From the NCBI RefSeq assembly GCF_019670005.1, contig NZ_AP019783.1, forward strand, positions 326,001 through 390,000: DNA of 64,000 nucleotides, written 5' to 3'. This document shows, in pieces, positions 1 through 7,824 of the stretch (position 1 is the stretch's first letter; each line of letters opens with the position of its first letter). The DNA comes from Methylomagnum ishizawai. GTDB taxonomy: Bacteria > Pseudomonadota > Gammaproteobacteria > Methylococcales > Methylococcaceae. The notes beneath the pieces were generated by a model that did no database searches, was not told where the DNA came from, and was given only the letters and a program-made list of their open reading frames with translations. The translations under genes and the position numbers were made by a program.

Positions 1-846
1 GCCGGGGGCCGGGGCGCCGACCGATTCCGTGGTGATGCCGCCGCGCAGCGTCCAGGGCATGTTGAACGCCTTTTCGAAGGTCTCGGCCATGATACCGACT
101 TGGTATTTGCTATTGGGGCCGGATTCGATGAAGGCGTTGTTGGGCAGGGAGCGCTCGATGAAGGTGAGGTAGTTGTTGCTCATCACCGACTCCATGCTCT
201 TGCCTTCGTTCATCTGGCCGATGGTGATGGTGAAGGGCTTGAAATGGAGGTATTTCAGGTAGGCGTCGGTGATGCCGTTGACACCGCCGCCGTTGCGCGC
301 CCAGTCGTACTCGAAGCGGTATTCGTAGTCCTTCCACATGATGCCTTCCGTGTACAGGCGGAGGCGGCGGAAGCCCACGCCATTGTCCAGGTCGGTATTG
401 GCGTGGTCCGCTTGGCCGTTGTGGTTGTCGTTGAAATTGACCTGGGTGTCCACCTGGATGCGGCCACCGATCTTGGCCTTGAAGTTGCCGTCGTTGGATT
501 CGATTTCCAGGCCCTTTTCGCCCAGCTTCACATGGGCGGCGTCCTTGTCCTCGGCCTTGGCCGGGGCCGCCGCCGTGGCGCTTTGTTTCTTGCTGAGGTT
601 GGAATATTGGTCCTTGGTGATGGCCCCGTTCTTCTGGAGGATTTCCAGGAGGTCCGGGCTGTTTTGGGCGGCACCCTTTTGGCCCAGGGCGTGATATTGC
701 TCCTTGGTGATGGTGCCGTTCTTGAGCAGCACGTCCAATAGCTCGGTATCCGCCGCCGCCGCCGTTCCCACCGAGAGGGCGGTGATCGCGGTCGCGACCA
801 GGGGGCGACGCGAAGCGCGAGGCTTCGCCAGAACTTTCGATTTCAT
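1..846 (-). CDS. Phosphate-selective porin O/P (partial, C-terminus outside window)
   Basis: Minus-strand gene whose 3' part is cut by the window edge; 282 codons are visible. It begins with a basic signal peptide (about residues 1-32, ending in an alanine run). Two near-identical short helical repeats follow at about 37-54 and 67-84 (LLxxLxKNGxITKxQYxxL). Then comes the start of an OprP/OprO-type outer-membrane barrel, with IGGRIQVD and FRRLRLYTEG segments. Porins of this family form anion-selective channels for phosphate or polyphosphate. The ATG at 846 has GGGGA about 8 nt upstream. A Pho-box-like repeat lies 135 nt upstream, which fits phosphate-starvation control. The prophage attL is immediately behind that regulatory site, so this is host sequence. 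Family assignment is from recognisable motifs; substrate is inferred. Confidence 0.85.
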   Translation of the reverse strand, partial: MKSKVLAKPRASRRPLVATAITALSVGTAAAADTELLDVLLKNGTITKEQYHALGQKGAAQNSPDLLEILQKNGAITKDQYSNLSKKQSATAAAPAKAEDKDAAHVKLGEKGLEIESNDGNFKAKIGGRIQVDTQVNFNDNHNGQADHANTDLDNGVGFRRLRLYTEGIMWKDYEYRFEYDWARNGGGVNGITDAYLKYLHFKPFTITIGQMNEGKSMESVMSNNYLTFIERSLPNNAFIESGPNSKYQVGIMAETFEKAFNMPWTLRGGITTESVGAPAPG

Positions 847-980
847 TATGTTTCCCCGATGTTTGTTATTCATGGCCATCGCAATCTTTGCCTGGCAAGC
901 CGGGTTTGTTGGTCCAAACCAACAGGCGATTGCAAAAACGCGACGGACTATACGGATCGGGCTTTGCGGAAATGTTTCAG

Positions 981-1002
981 TTTGATGACCGTTTGATGAC
1001 GG
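981..1002 (-). promoter_or_regulatory. Candidate Pho box upstream of the porin
   Basis: Read on the minus strand, two 11-bp units stand in tandem, CCGTCATCAAA and CGGTCATCAAA. They match the PhoB-binding pattern of 11-bp direct repeats with a GTCAT core and an A-rich tail. The site is 135 nt upstream of the porin start and only 18 bp from attL. I could not place a convincing -10 at the usual distance. Confidence 0.5.
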
Positions 1003-1019
1003 AGGCACGGTAAGCGACT

Positions 1020-1036
1020 GAATTCGCAATGGATTC
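1020..1036. repeat. attL core of the prophage
   Basis: The 17-bp sequence GAATTCGCAATGGATTC occurs here and again, exactly, at 62688-62704 in direct orientation. The flanking bases differ on both sides at both copies. The integrase gene ends 67 bp inside this copy, the usual position relative to attL. No tRNA gene was recognised at the site; integration appears intergenic. Confidence 0.8.
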
Positions 1037-1082
1037 CGTAGCTTAACCCAAGACCTTGATAGGGCTTGATTTTTTGGTCCAG

Positions 1083-1103
1083 CGTGAATCCTGGCGTGAA
1101 ACC
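1083..1103. repeat. Candidate integrase arm-type sites (left)
   Basis: CGTGAATCC (1083-1091) and CGTGAAACC (1095-1103) are tandem, 12 bp apart, between the attL core and the integrase stop codon. The same 9-mer, with A or T at position 7, occurs three times just inside attR. Paired arm-site arrays at both ends are what a lambda-type integrase uses; binding itself is inferred. Confidence 0.5.
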
Positions 1104-2201
1104 CTACTTCACGACACGGAGTTTCGGGGGCTGGTCCAGCACCGCCGCCGCGTCCGCCAGGTCTTCCTGGGCGAGGAAGGCATAGGTGCGGTAGGTGGTG
1201 GTCACGTCGGCATGGCGCAGGATCCGCGCTATCCGGTGGATGTCCACGCCGTTCTGGGCCAAGATGCTGCCGCAGGTACGGCGGAGGTCGTGAACGGTGG
1301 TGTGGGGCATTTCCAGGCCCGCGTGGCGGATGGCCCGTTGCAGGTCTTGATAGGGGTCCGTGTGCGGGAATACCCGGTTGTCGGGCTGGCGCTCGGCTTT
1401 CCGGTTGGCTAGGGCGAGGCGGGCCGTCCGGTTGAGGGGGACCGCGCCGACCTTGCGGTTTTTCTGGTCGGCGCGGCCCAGGTGCAGGACGCCGTTGTCA
1501 AGGTCCACCCGGTCCCAGGTGAGGCGCAGGGCTTCTTCCCGGCGCAATCCGGCGTTGAGGCAAAGCCGGATGTAGTCGGGCAGGTAGGCTTTGCGCGGGT
1601 GGGCGCGGCCATAGGCTTCCGCCGCCGCGATGAGTTGGCCGATTTCTTCGGGGGTGAGCCAGCGGTCGCGGGGCGCGTTCGGGGCGGGCTTGCGGGAGCG
1701 CCAGGGGTTGGGGATGGCCCATTCCAGGCGCTCGATAGCCCAGTTGGTAACGCTGGACATGAAGGCGATTTGGTTGCGGATGGTGGCGTCCGCAGTGCCC
1801 GCCGCCCGGCGTTGTTGGATGAAGGCATCGACCGCCGCGCCGTTGATTTCGGTCAGCGGGGTGGTTTTGAAGGCGTCGAACAGCCCGGCGCGGAGCATCC
1901 CACCCTGGTTGCGCCGGGTGCCGGGGGTGTGTTTGGAGCCGGGGCCGTCGAGGTAGCGGTTTATCATTTCGGCGAAGGTGTGGGTTGTGGTGGGGAGTTC
2001 CTGCGGGGTTGGGAGCGGGGTTTGCGCGATGAATCCGGCCCGGATTCGCTTGGCTTCGTGGCCTCGGGGGTCGTCGGCCACTTTAATCCCAGTCGAGCGG
2101 CGAGCAGTTCGGCTTCCGATTTTCCAGGCTGCCCACCAGTAGGGGGAGTCGGGCCGCTGGTAGATGCCGTCTTGGTCGCGGGGTTTGTTTCTTTTTTGCA
2201 T
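1104..2201 (-). CDS. int: Tyrosine recombinase (phage integrase)
   Basis: A 365-residue site-specific recombinase that would integrate and, with the excisionase, excise the prophage. The N-terminal half has an SAM-like core-binding domain. The catalytic domain shows the family residues: Arg in GLRREEALRLTW (about 218), HDLRR (about 304), an LRHADVTTT box (about 329) and the nucleophilic Tyr in YRTYA (about 339). I chose ATG 2201 because GGAGG sits 7 nt upstream and the protein then starts at the usual distance from its conserved domain; longer in-frame extensions read as frame shadows. It is the last gene of the leftward early operon and lies next to attL. Confidence 0.93.
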   Translation of the reverse strand: MQKRNKPRDQDGIYQRPDSPYWWAAWKIGSRTARRSTGIKVADDPRGHEAKRIRAGFIAQTPLPTPQELPTTTHTFAEMINRYLDGPGSKHTPGTRRNQGGMLRAGLFDAFKTTPLTEINGAAVDAFIQQRRAAGTADATIRNQIAFMSSVTNWAIERLEWAIPNPWRSRKPAPNAPRDRWLTPEEIGQLIAAAEAYGRAHPRKAYLPDYIRLCLNAGLRREEALRLTWDRVDLDNGVLHLGRADQKNRKVGAVPLNRTARLALANRKAERQPDNRVFPHTDPYQDLQRAIRHAGLEMPHTTVHDLRRTCGSILAQNGVDIHRIARILRHADVTTTYRTYAFLAQEDLADAAAVLDQPPKLRVVK

Positions 2202-2377
2202 GTCGTTTCCTCCATGGAGGACTCGCCAGCTTGCCGCCTCCGAAGATAGTCTGCCAGCGCTTGTTCGTCCACCCGGACACAGCCCTTCGTGACCCGGATC
2301 ACGGGGATGTGCCGCCGGACGGTGGACGTGCTGATGCTGAGGCGCTCGGCCGCCTGGGCGATGGTCAGGAGGGTCAT
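1964..2377 (-). CDS. Excisionase-like HTH protein overlapping int
   Basis: The first 50 or so residues (MTLLTIAQAAERLSIS..., then a wing ending DEQALADYLRRR) form a MerR/Xis-type winged helix typical of excisionases and DNA-binding adaptors. The reading frame stays open for a further 80 residues and overlaps the start of the integrase by 238 nt, giving 137 residues; only the N-terminal part has recognisable domain features. The start ATG overlaps the stop of the upstream zinc-ribbon gene (ATGA), implying coupled translation. Position directly upstream of int supports a role in excision or int regulation. The C-terminal extension could be a coding overlap or just an open frame. Confidence 0.7.
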   Translation of the reverse strand: MTLLTIAQAAERLSISTSTVRRHIPVIRVTKGCVRVDEQALADYLRRRQAGESSMEETTCKKETNPATKTASTSGPTPPTGGQPGKSEAELLAARLGLKWPTTPEATKPSESGPDSSRKPRSQPRRNSPPQPTPSPK

Positions 2378-2592
2378 GCCACGTCTCCCAGCAATCCAAA
2401 TTCCACCCGCTCGACGCTGACCTTCCCCGGCAGGACAAACCCGGATGGATAGACCGTGGGGCGCGCATGCCGCCGGATCAGGAGGGTCCGGCACTGGCCA
2501 CACTCGAAATGATCGGTGGGCAGGTGGCGGGGCATGGCCGAAAGCGGGGTTTGGGCACCGCAGGTGCAAGTCATGAAGGGTTCGGAGTTCAT
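2374..2592 (-). CDS. Small zinc-ribbon protein
   Basis: A 72-residue protein with CxC near residue 8 and CGQC near residue 32, a plausible one-zinc ribbon. Its ATG overlaps the stop of the DUF488-ASCH gene and its stop overlaps the next ATG, so it is translationally coupled on both sides. I do not recognise a named family. Tight packing and Cys spacing support a real gene. Confidence 0.6.
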   Translation of the reverse strand: MNSEPFMTCTCGAQTPLSAMPRHLPTDHFECGQCRTLLIRRHARPTVYPSGFVLPGKVSVERVEFGLLGDVA

Positions 2593-3464
2593 GCCATACG
2601 CTCCAACTCGATCTCGCGGTAATTGGCCCGGACCAGGGCGGCGGCGATGGGGGCAAGGTCGGCCTCGCTCACATCGAACAAGCCCAGCCGCCCTGTAAGC
2701 GGCAGGAACGGCAGGGGGCGGGGATCGGCCAGCACGAAGCCGAACCCGCCGCCGAACCAGGGCGATTCCGACCTGTCCACGCAATCCACGATGCGGGCCG
2801 CGCCGACGATGCCGCCGCGCTCCAAATCCTCATGGCGGGGCACGTCGAGGCGCGGTGCCATGATGCCGATGTCGAGGCAAGCGCCCGTGTACTCGGCCTG
2901 GGTCAAGGTTTTCGCCGCATGGATCAGGACCGGGCCGCGATAATCGGTTTTCCAGGAGCGGTTCTCGATGTCCTTGCCGCCGTGGAGGATGGCCCAGGCC
3001 CAGGGCTGGCGGATGGAGAGGCATTTCCAGCCGGGCGAGGCCGAGACGGGCGGTTCCAGGTGTTCGATGCGGAGGGCGAAGCGGTCCCCTAACCGCTCGG
3101 CGGCGAGTTCGGCGACCACCTTGCGGTGGCAGGTCCGCACGTCCCGGCAGCCGCACAGCAATACCATGGCGTCGATGCCCGGCCAGTCCAGGATGGCCGC
3201 GAGGCTCCGTATCCCGTTGTCGGCATCGACCAGGGCTATCGGGTCGCCCTTGCGGTTGAGGTTGCCCAAGGACTTGAAGTGGGCGTAGCGCATTTTGCCG
3301 AAGCGGGCGAGCAGCCTGCCCCGCGTCCATTCGGTCGATTGGGTGGACCAGGGGAGGCGGCGAATATCCACCAGCACGGCACCGCGCTCGATCATGGCCG
3401 CGTCGAGCGTCTCGGGCGTCCAGCCCGCGCCGTAGCCTGCGGTGTAGAGGGTTTTCCCGGCCAT
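2589..3464 (-). CDS. DUF488-ASCH fusion protein
   Basis: A 291-residue protein with two recognisable domains. Residues about 5-135 match DUF488 (TLYTAGYG start, VDIRRLPWS, and a CGCRDVRTCHR cysteine/histidine motif near 105-115). Residues about 148-285 are an ASCH domain (LSIRQPWAWAILHGGKDIENR). ASCH domains have a PUA-like RNA-binding fold; DUF488 proteins are of unknown function with conserved Cys/Arg. The two are usually separate genes. It lies in the leftward early operon between a Cys-rich protein and the zinc-ribbon gene. A role in RNA or nucleotide handling is inference. Confidence 0.8.
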   Translation of the reverse strand: MAGKTLYTAGYGAGWTPETLDAAMIERGAVLVDIRRLPWSTQSTEWTRGRLLARFGKMRYAHFKSLGNLNRKGDPIALVDADNGIRSLAAILDWPGIDAMVLLCGCRDVRTCHRKVVAELAAERLGDRFALRIEHLEPPVSASPGWKCLSIRQPWAWAILHGGKDIENRSWKTDYRGPVLIHAAKTLTQAEYTGACLDIGIMAPRLDVPRHEDLERGGIVGAARIVDCVDRSESPWFGGGFGFVLADPRPLPFLPLTGRLGLFDVSEADLAPIAAALVRANYREIELERMA

Positions 3465-3467
3465 GGC

Positions 3468-4739
3468 TCAAGCCTCCGCCCCGAACAGCTCGCGCTGGTC
3501 GGGATCGGTCCGCATGGCCGAGCCGGTGCCGGAGTACATGTCGAAGTTCTCGGGCAGGACGATCAGCACCTCGTCGCCGGCCCGGTCGGCCAGCAGGTGG
3601 GCGTACTCGTTCTTGCCGACCGTGAGCGAGACCTTGATCCCGTTGGACTTGAACGCCACCCCGTCCACGGAGGCCATGAAGTTGGTGCGATTCTCGCTGG
3701 CGTAGGTGCGCAGGGCCGACCGCGCCGCCTTCTCGCAGTCCTGGCGGACCCGGCCCAGCACGTCCTTCTGTTGGTCCTCGGGCGTGGCGTTCCAGGGCAC
3801 CATCGCCAGCCGTAGCTGTTGGGTGGCGGCGGCGATCAACTCGCCCAGCAGGACCGAGGCGGGGAAGCGTTCGCCGCTGTCCAGGCGGTCGATCCGGCGC
3901 AGGGCTTCGACCTTGCTCCCGCCGGGCATCATGTCGGCGAGGGCGTTGGCGATGTCGCCCTGGGTCCAGCCGAGGTCCGTCAGCGCTTGGAGGTTGTTCC
4001 GTATGGCGTGCAGGGTTTCCCGGACGAGCTGCTCGGGCGTGGGCAAGCCCTGGGGCGCGGCGGGGGCCGGTTCCGGTGGGGGCTTGGGTTCGCTGGTGCC
4101 CGGCGCGGGCGCGGCTCCCTGGCCGTCCTGGGCCGGTTCATGGGCCGTGCAAACCGGCCTGTTCCCGTCGTAGCGCCATTCCTTCGGGTATTCGGGGTCC
4201 GATGCCTCGCGGGCGGCGGCGGCGCGGTAGATCGGGCACCGGTCGCCCCGGTATCGCGAACACGAACCGCACCAATCGGCCACGAAGGCGTCGAACCCGT
4301 CGCCCTTCGGGGCGAAGATCCGCACCGGCTGTCCGGCCACGGCGGCGACGAACGCGGTGCAGGTCGGGTCGCCCTGGCCGTCGTAGGTCCATTCGCGGGG
4401 ATACTCGGGGTCTTCCGGGCCGAAGGCCATGGTGCGGGCCTGGATGTCGCATCCCTTCGCGCCCCACTGGCCGCACCGGAAGCAGAAGGCGCTCATGAAG
4501 GAATCGCCCTCGGTGCCGTTCGAGGGCTGGAAAATCCCGGCCTGTTCGATGTGCCGGGCTTCGATTTCGCGCATTTCCTTGATCGGGATACGCGCCTCGA
4601 TGGCCTTGCGGTTCGCCGCCTTGATGCCCTTGGCTTGGAGCGCTTCCCGGAGTTGGTCGAGGCTGGCGGTTTCCAGGGCTTGGTGGAACGGCTCCTGGAG
4701 GGGCGAGCCGGTGGAAAGGGTTTTGATGAGGTCGGACAT
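3468..4739 (-). CDS. Phage protein with duplicated Cys motif
   Basis: A 423-residue protein. Two copies of a metal-binding-like unit occur at about 83-125 and 156-200. Each has C-x2-C and one or two further Cys, then DPEYPxEWxYDGxxxPxCTA. A Pro/Ala-rich linker follows, then a C-terminal domain (about 250-423) with no family I can name. The ATG at 4739 is preceded by AGGA at 7 nt; an upstream open extension is low-complexity shadow. The repeated Cys unit suggests binding of zinc or an iron-sulphur cluster. It belongs to the leftward early operon. Confidence 0.7.
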   Translation of the reverse strand: MSDLIKTLSTGSPLQEPFHQALETASLDQLREALQAKGIKAANRKAIEARIPIKEMREIEARHIEQAGIFQPSNGTEGDSFMSAFCFRCGQWGAKGCDIQARTMAFGPEDPEYPREWTYDGQGDPTCTAFVAAVAGQPVRIFAPKGDGFDAFVADWCGSCSRYRGDRCPIYRAAAAREASDPEYPKEWRYDGNRPVCTAHEPAQDGQGAAPAPGTSEPKPPPEPAPAAPQGLPTPEQLVRETLHAIRNNLQALTDLGWTQGDIANALADMMPGGSKVEALRRIDRLDSGERFPASVLLGELIAAATQQLRLAMVPWNATPEDQQKDVLGRVRQDCEKAARSALRTYASENRTNFMASVDGVAFKSNGIKVSLTVGKNEYAHLLADRAGDEVLIVLPENFDMYSGTGSAMRTDPDQRELFGAEA

Positions 4740-4797
4740 GGGGGTTCCTGCTGGGATGGAAAAAGCGGGCCGTCCCTGGCCCCGGAGGAGGAAAAAG

Positions 4798-5115
4798 CTA
4801 GGCGCGGTGGATGGTCGGGGTCTTGAGCAGGTCGGCCTGTTCCGGGGTGATCTGGGCGAACTCGACCGCGATCTCCCCGCTGTGGATGGCGTAGACGAAG
4901 GCCAGGGTGTGGATGGAGGCCAGTTCCGCCATGGCGTCGGCGGGGATGGCGTGGGCATGGCCGATCAGCGCCGCCTTGAGCAGTTCGGCCAGGCCGATGA
5001 AGCACGGCTCGGGGGTCTTGGGCAGGGTTCCGTTCCGCAGTTGCAGCGCCGCGGTGGCCGCCACGGAGTCCAGGGAGAATTCCGCCCGCTGGGCCGGGGT
5101 CGTGTGCTTGGGCAT
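4798..5115 (-). CDS. Hypothetical early protein, 105 aa
   Basis: Starts at ATG 5115 with AGGAG 9 nt upstream. The protein is mostly helical with an Ala-rich middle (LAELLKAALIGHAHAIPADA) and no recognisable motif. It sits between the exonuclease and the Cys-motif protein in the early operon with short gaps on both sides. No function can be assigned. Confidence 0.65.
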   Translation of the reverse strand: MPKHTTPAQRAEFSLDSVAATAALQLRNGTLPKTPEPCFIGLAELLKAALIGHAHAIPADAMAELASIHTLAFVYAIHSGEIAVEFAQITPEQADLLKTPTIHRA

Positions 5116-5126
5116 GGGGGTGGCTC

Positions 5127-5732
5127 CTAAATGGGTGGGGCGATCCGGGCCTGGATTTCCGGGACGCCCCGCGCCCACAGGCGGAAATCGCCGACCAGGG
5201 CGAGGCAGTCGTCGAGCAGGGCCGGATAGGGGTACAGGGGGAAGGTGTGGGACTCGACGACCCGGTAAGGAAGATCGTCGGGGACCTCGAAGACCCGGTA
5301 GACGAAGCGCTCGCAGCCGGTCAGGGCCAGATACAAGCGCCATTGGTAGGACGCCTCGTAGTCATCGGCCTTGAACGGGAGGCCCGTGGCCTTGAAGTCG
5401 CGGATTTCCAGCCCGTTCACGAGGTCGGCCTTGGCGTGGACATGGGTATCGCCGAGCGGGCCGGAAATCCAAAGCTCGTGCTCCCCGACAAGGTCGGATT
5501 CCTCGATGGCCGCGTCCACCGAATCCCTATCCCAGGCCAGTTGCATGGTCCTGGGGTTGCCGGTTTCGATGTACTTGTGGAGGTCGATCCCCTTCTGGAT
5601 ACGCACGTTCTCCGAATCCTCCCGGAAGGGCGTGGTCAGCCGCGCCACCAGTGCCTCCTGGGTGAGCAATTCATTCTGGAACCGGCGGAAGGCTTCCAGG
5701 GCGGAAACGCTGGTCTTGGCGGTGGGGTTCAT
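5127..5732 (-). CDS. PD-(D/E)XK exonuclease-like protein
   Basis: A 201-residue protein with the nuclease core. Residues HAKADLV supply the first acidic residue (about 103) and LEIRDFKAT the (D/E)-x-K pair (about 112-114). A conserved QWRLYLAL helix follows, as in RecB/Cas4-type and phage PDDEXK_1 exonucleases. The enzyme would degrade linear DNA in recombination or replication. The start overlaps the DUF3268 gene stop by 4 nt. Together with the ATPase two genes upstream it may form a phage recombination module. The family fold is clear; the exact substrate is not. Confidence 0.8.
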   Translation of the reverse strand: MNPTAKTSVSALEAFRRFQNELLTQEALVARLTTPFREDSENVRIQKGIDLHKYIETGNPRTMQLAWDRDSVDAAIEESDLVGEHELWISGPLGDTHVHAKADLVNGLEIRDFKATGLPFKADDYEASYQWRLYLALTGCERFVYRVFEVPDDLPYRVVESHTFPLYPYPALLDDCLALVGDFRLWARGVPEIQARIAPPI

Positions 5733-6181
5733 GGCCGGTACTCCCTCAGGATGGATTCAGCCGCTTGCTTCGCCCTGGCGCACAGGGCCGCGTCGAACCA
5801 TCCGAAATGGCACTCGGCCTGTGGGATGCCCAGCCGCTCGGCCAGTAGCCGGTAGGCGGCGTCGCGGTCCATCAGGCGGCTCCGGTGCAGGGCTTCGAAG
5901 GGCGCTTTCGCCGATTTCCGCGCCTCGCGGGTCTCCCGGTCCGCCAGGGTGCCCAGCGGGATGTGGGTGAACGGGTGCATCCCGACGTGGGCGTCGCACG
6001 GGCGGCAGAGGTAGGCCCATGGCCAGTCGCCGTACTCGCGCCCGTAGATTTCCCGGTGGTTCACGATCCCGACCGGCCCGCCGCAATAGGGGCACCGTTC
6101 CGGGACCGGCAGGGGGTTGGACACCCGCGCCGTGGCCGTCCGGCTCGGATTCCAGGGGGTTTTCTTCGCCGGGGCGTTCAT
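5729..6181 (-). CDS. DUF3268 zinc-finger protein
   Basis: A 150-residue protein with a four-Cys zinc-binding site: CPYCGG (Cys30, Cys33) and CRPCDAHVG (Cys59, Cys62). HPFTHIPLGTLAD follows, the hallmark of the DUF3268 zinc-finger-containing family found in phages and bacteria. The C-terminal half is helical. It overlaps both neighbours by 4 nt in the early operon. Nucleic-acid binding is likely from the fold; no reaction is known. Confidence 0.8.
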   Translation of the reverse strand: MNAPAKKTPWNPSRTATARVSNPLPVPERCPYCGGPVGIVNHREIYGREYGDWPWAYLCRPCDAHVGMHPFTHIPLGTLADRETREARKSAKAPFEALHRSRLMDRDAAYRLLAERLGIPQAECHFGWFDAALCARAKQAAESILREYRP

Positions 6182-6468
6182 GGGGTTTCCTCCCTCCTGG
6201 CTTGGGCGAGGGCGGCGCGGGCCATATTTGCGGCGAGGCAGAGCGGGTGATTGGGCCGGACCGCGACCATGCCGTTTTCGCCTTTAGGCATTGCCCAATC
6301 GCCTATTTCGAGGATCACTTTTTCCAAGGCTTCCAGCAGCGCGTCGCGGTCGGCCCTGAGCTTGGCGATGGCCCGTAGGATGGCCTCGTTATCCGGCTCG
6401 CAGCCAAGCTCGGCGGCGGTGTCCGCGATGGCTTGGTTGAGGGTTTCGATGACGGCCTGGACGTTCAT
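6178..6468 (-). CDS. Hypothetical coiled-coil early protein, 96 aa
   Basis: Starts at ATG 6468, overlapping the ATPase stop, and ends overlapping the DUF3268 start. Residues about 10-55 form a strong amphipathic helix (IAKLRADRDALLEALEKV). The rest ends in an Ala/Arg-rich helix. A longer in-frame extension upstream is the antisense-like shadow of the ATPase gene and was rejected. Function unknown. Confidence 0.65.
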   Translation of the reverse strand: MNVQAVIETLNQAIADTAAELGCEPDNEAILRAIAKLRADRDALLEALEKVILEIGDWAMPKGENGMVAVRPNHPLCLAANMARAALAQARREETP

Positions 6469-7406
6469 GCCGCCTCCCGCTGCTCGGCCTTGGCCTGGAA
6501 CGCCTTGGCGTCCTTGTCGTAAGCCAGCCCTTGTTCCTCGGCGGCTTTCTTGAGCGCGGTCCAGGCTTGCAGGGACAGCGGCTTGCCCAGGGACGCGGCC
6601 TCCTCGATCAGGGCGTTCCAAACGTCCAGTTCCCCGGCGTTCTTGGCGAACTCGATCTGGCCTCGGAACCCGGCCAGCTTGTCCACCGCCTCCTTCTGGC
6701 GCTGGGCGATGCCGCCCAGCGCGGCCTTCATCCGGGCCATGATCCCGGCGAACCACTCGGGGTCGGCGGCGAAGTCGGGCACGGCCAGCGGCGGGAAACC
6801 GGCGCTGTTCTTGCCGATCCATTGGGCGGTGGGGTTGAAGTCGAGGACGGTGTTGCGCCCGTCCAGCTTGGCGACGTAGCCCACGAAGTCGGCCGCCTTG
6901 ACGATCTCGTGGTAGGAGCCGCCGGTGATGTCGGGGCGGATGATGCGCTGGTCGCCGTCCTTCTCCTCCTTGTCGTGGCAGATGAGGATGACGTCCAGGC
7001 CGAAGGTGTTGACCTTGCGCAGCCAGGACACGAAGTCGTCCTTGAGCCGCCCGAAGCCTTGCAGGGTCAGCCCGCCGCTGGGGCGCTTGAGTTGTATCTT
7101 GCCCTCGGTGGACGGCATCGCCGCCGCCAGGAAGTCGAGGGCGCGGCCGGCGGTGTCCACCACCAGGGTGGAATAGCCGGCGAGGTCGTCGCGGGTCATG
7201 TGGGCCACATCGGCCCAGGATTCGACCTGGACGGTGTCGGGGCGGAAGGCGGAACGGTGGGAGCCGCGGTCGAAGTCGAGCAGCAGGGGGCGGGCGGCGG
7301 TGCCGCCGATGCTGGTCTTGCCCGCGCCGGGCTGGCCGTACAGGCAGACGATGGCGGTAAGGACGGCCAGCGGCTCGGCGGCTTTGGTGATTCTCTTCAA
7401 GGCCAT
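6465..7406 (-). CDS. P-loop ATPase (AAA_24/RecA-like phage protein)
   Basis: A 313-residue ATP-binding protein. Walker A is GQPGAGKTS (residues 24-32) and Walker B-like LVVDTAG is at 81-87, followed by LICHDKEEK. The arrangement matches phage AAA_24-type proteins, often found with single-strand annealing or exonuclease genes. The C-terminal third is helical and Lys/Ala rich. ATG 7406 has AGGAGCGCA 7 nt upstream, a Shine-Dalgarno form repeated across this operon. It probably acts with the PD-(D/E)XK exonuclease downstream in DNA recombination; that pairing is inferred from position. Confidence 0.75.
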   Translation of the reverse strand: MALKRITKAAEPLAVLTAIVCLYGQPGAGKTSIGGTAARPLLLDFDRGSHRSAFRPDTVQVESWADVAHMTRDDLAGYSTLVVDTAGRALDFLAAAMPSTEGKIQLKRPSGGLTLQGFGRLKDDFVSWLRKVNTFGLDVILICHDKEEKDGDQRIIRPDITGGSYHEIVKAADFVGYVAKLDGRNTVLDFNPTAQWIGKNSAGFPPLAVPDFAADPEWFAGIMARMKAALGGIAQRQKEAVDKLAGFRGQIEFAKNAGELDVWNALIEEAASLGKPLSLQAWTALKKAAEEQGLAYDKDAKAFQAKAEQREAA

Positions 7407-7555
7407 GGGAATGCGCTCCTGAATGATGGGAAATGGGGGGTGGATAGCGGCGTCCCTGCCGGTTCGTCCTGGGTTTCGTGTTGTTGGGCTTGCCCCGTCC
7501 GGGGCCGGTATCGGGGGATACCCGCGCCGCCCGCTCCGATGGAACGGGCGACCGG

Positions 7556-7627
7556 CTATCTCCAAAAGGTCTTGCGGAGCCGCGCCCGCTCGGGGCGGGT
7601 GATCCGCCTGCGGTAGGTCCGGGTCAT
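7556..7627 (-). CDS. Possible 23-residue basic peptide
   Basis: A very short frame starting with an ATG that overlaps the preceding stop (ATGA). It encodes an Arg-rich peptide ending in KTFWR. The coupled start and operon position are the only support; it may be spurious. Confidence 0.3.
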   Translation of the reverse strand: MTRTYRRRITRPERARLRKTFWR

Positions 7628-7824
7628 CGCGCCGCCCTCGCCTTCGCCATGATTTCGGTTTCCACCCCGGCCACGATCCGTCTGGCGTTCCAGAGGGCGG
7701 TTTCCAGTTCGTGGGCCTTGAGTTCCCAGTGCAGGGCTTGGCGGCGGGCGCCCTCGTATTCCGCCTCGGCGGTTTTGAGGCGTTGCCGGCACAGCCACAG
7801 CTTGAATCGTCCGGCGATGCTCAT
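7624..7824 (-). CDS. Hypothetical early protein, 66 aa
   Basis: Begins at ATG 7824, overlapping the stop of the 138-residue gene by 4 nt. It encodes one long amphipathic helix rich in Glu, Ala and Arg. A longer in-frame extension is shadow of the neighbouring gene. No family recognised. Confidence 0.55.
   Translation of the reverse strand: MSIAGRFKLWLCRQRLKTAEAEYEGARRQALHWELKAHELETALWNARRIVAGVETEIMAKARAAR

Noticed and set aside
1020..1036. tRNA gene as the integration target
   Set aside because: No cloverleaf or T-loop sequence could be formed around either att core.
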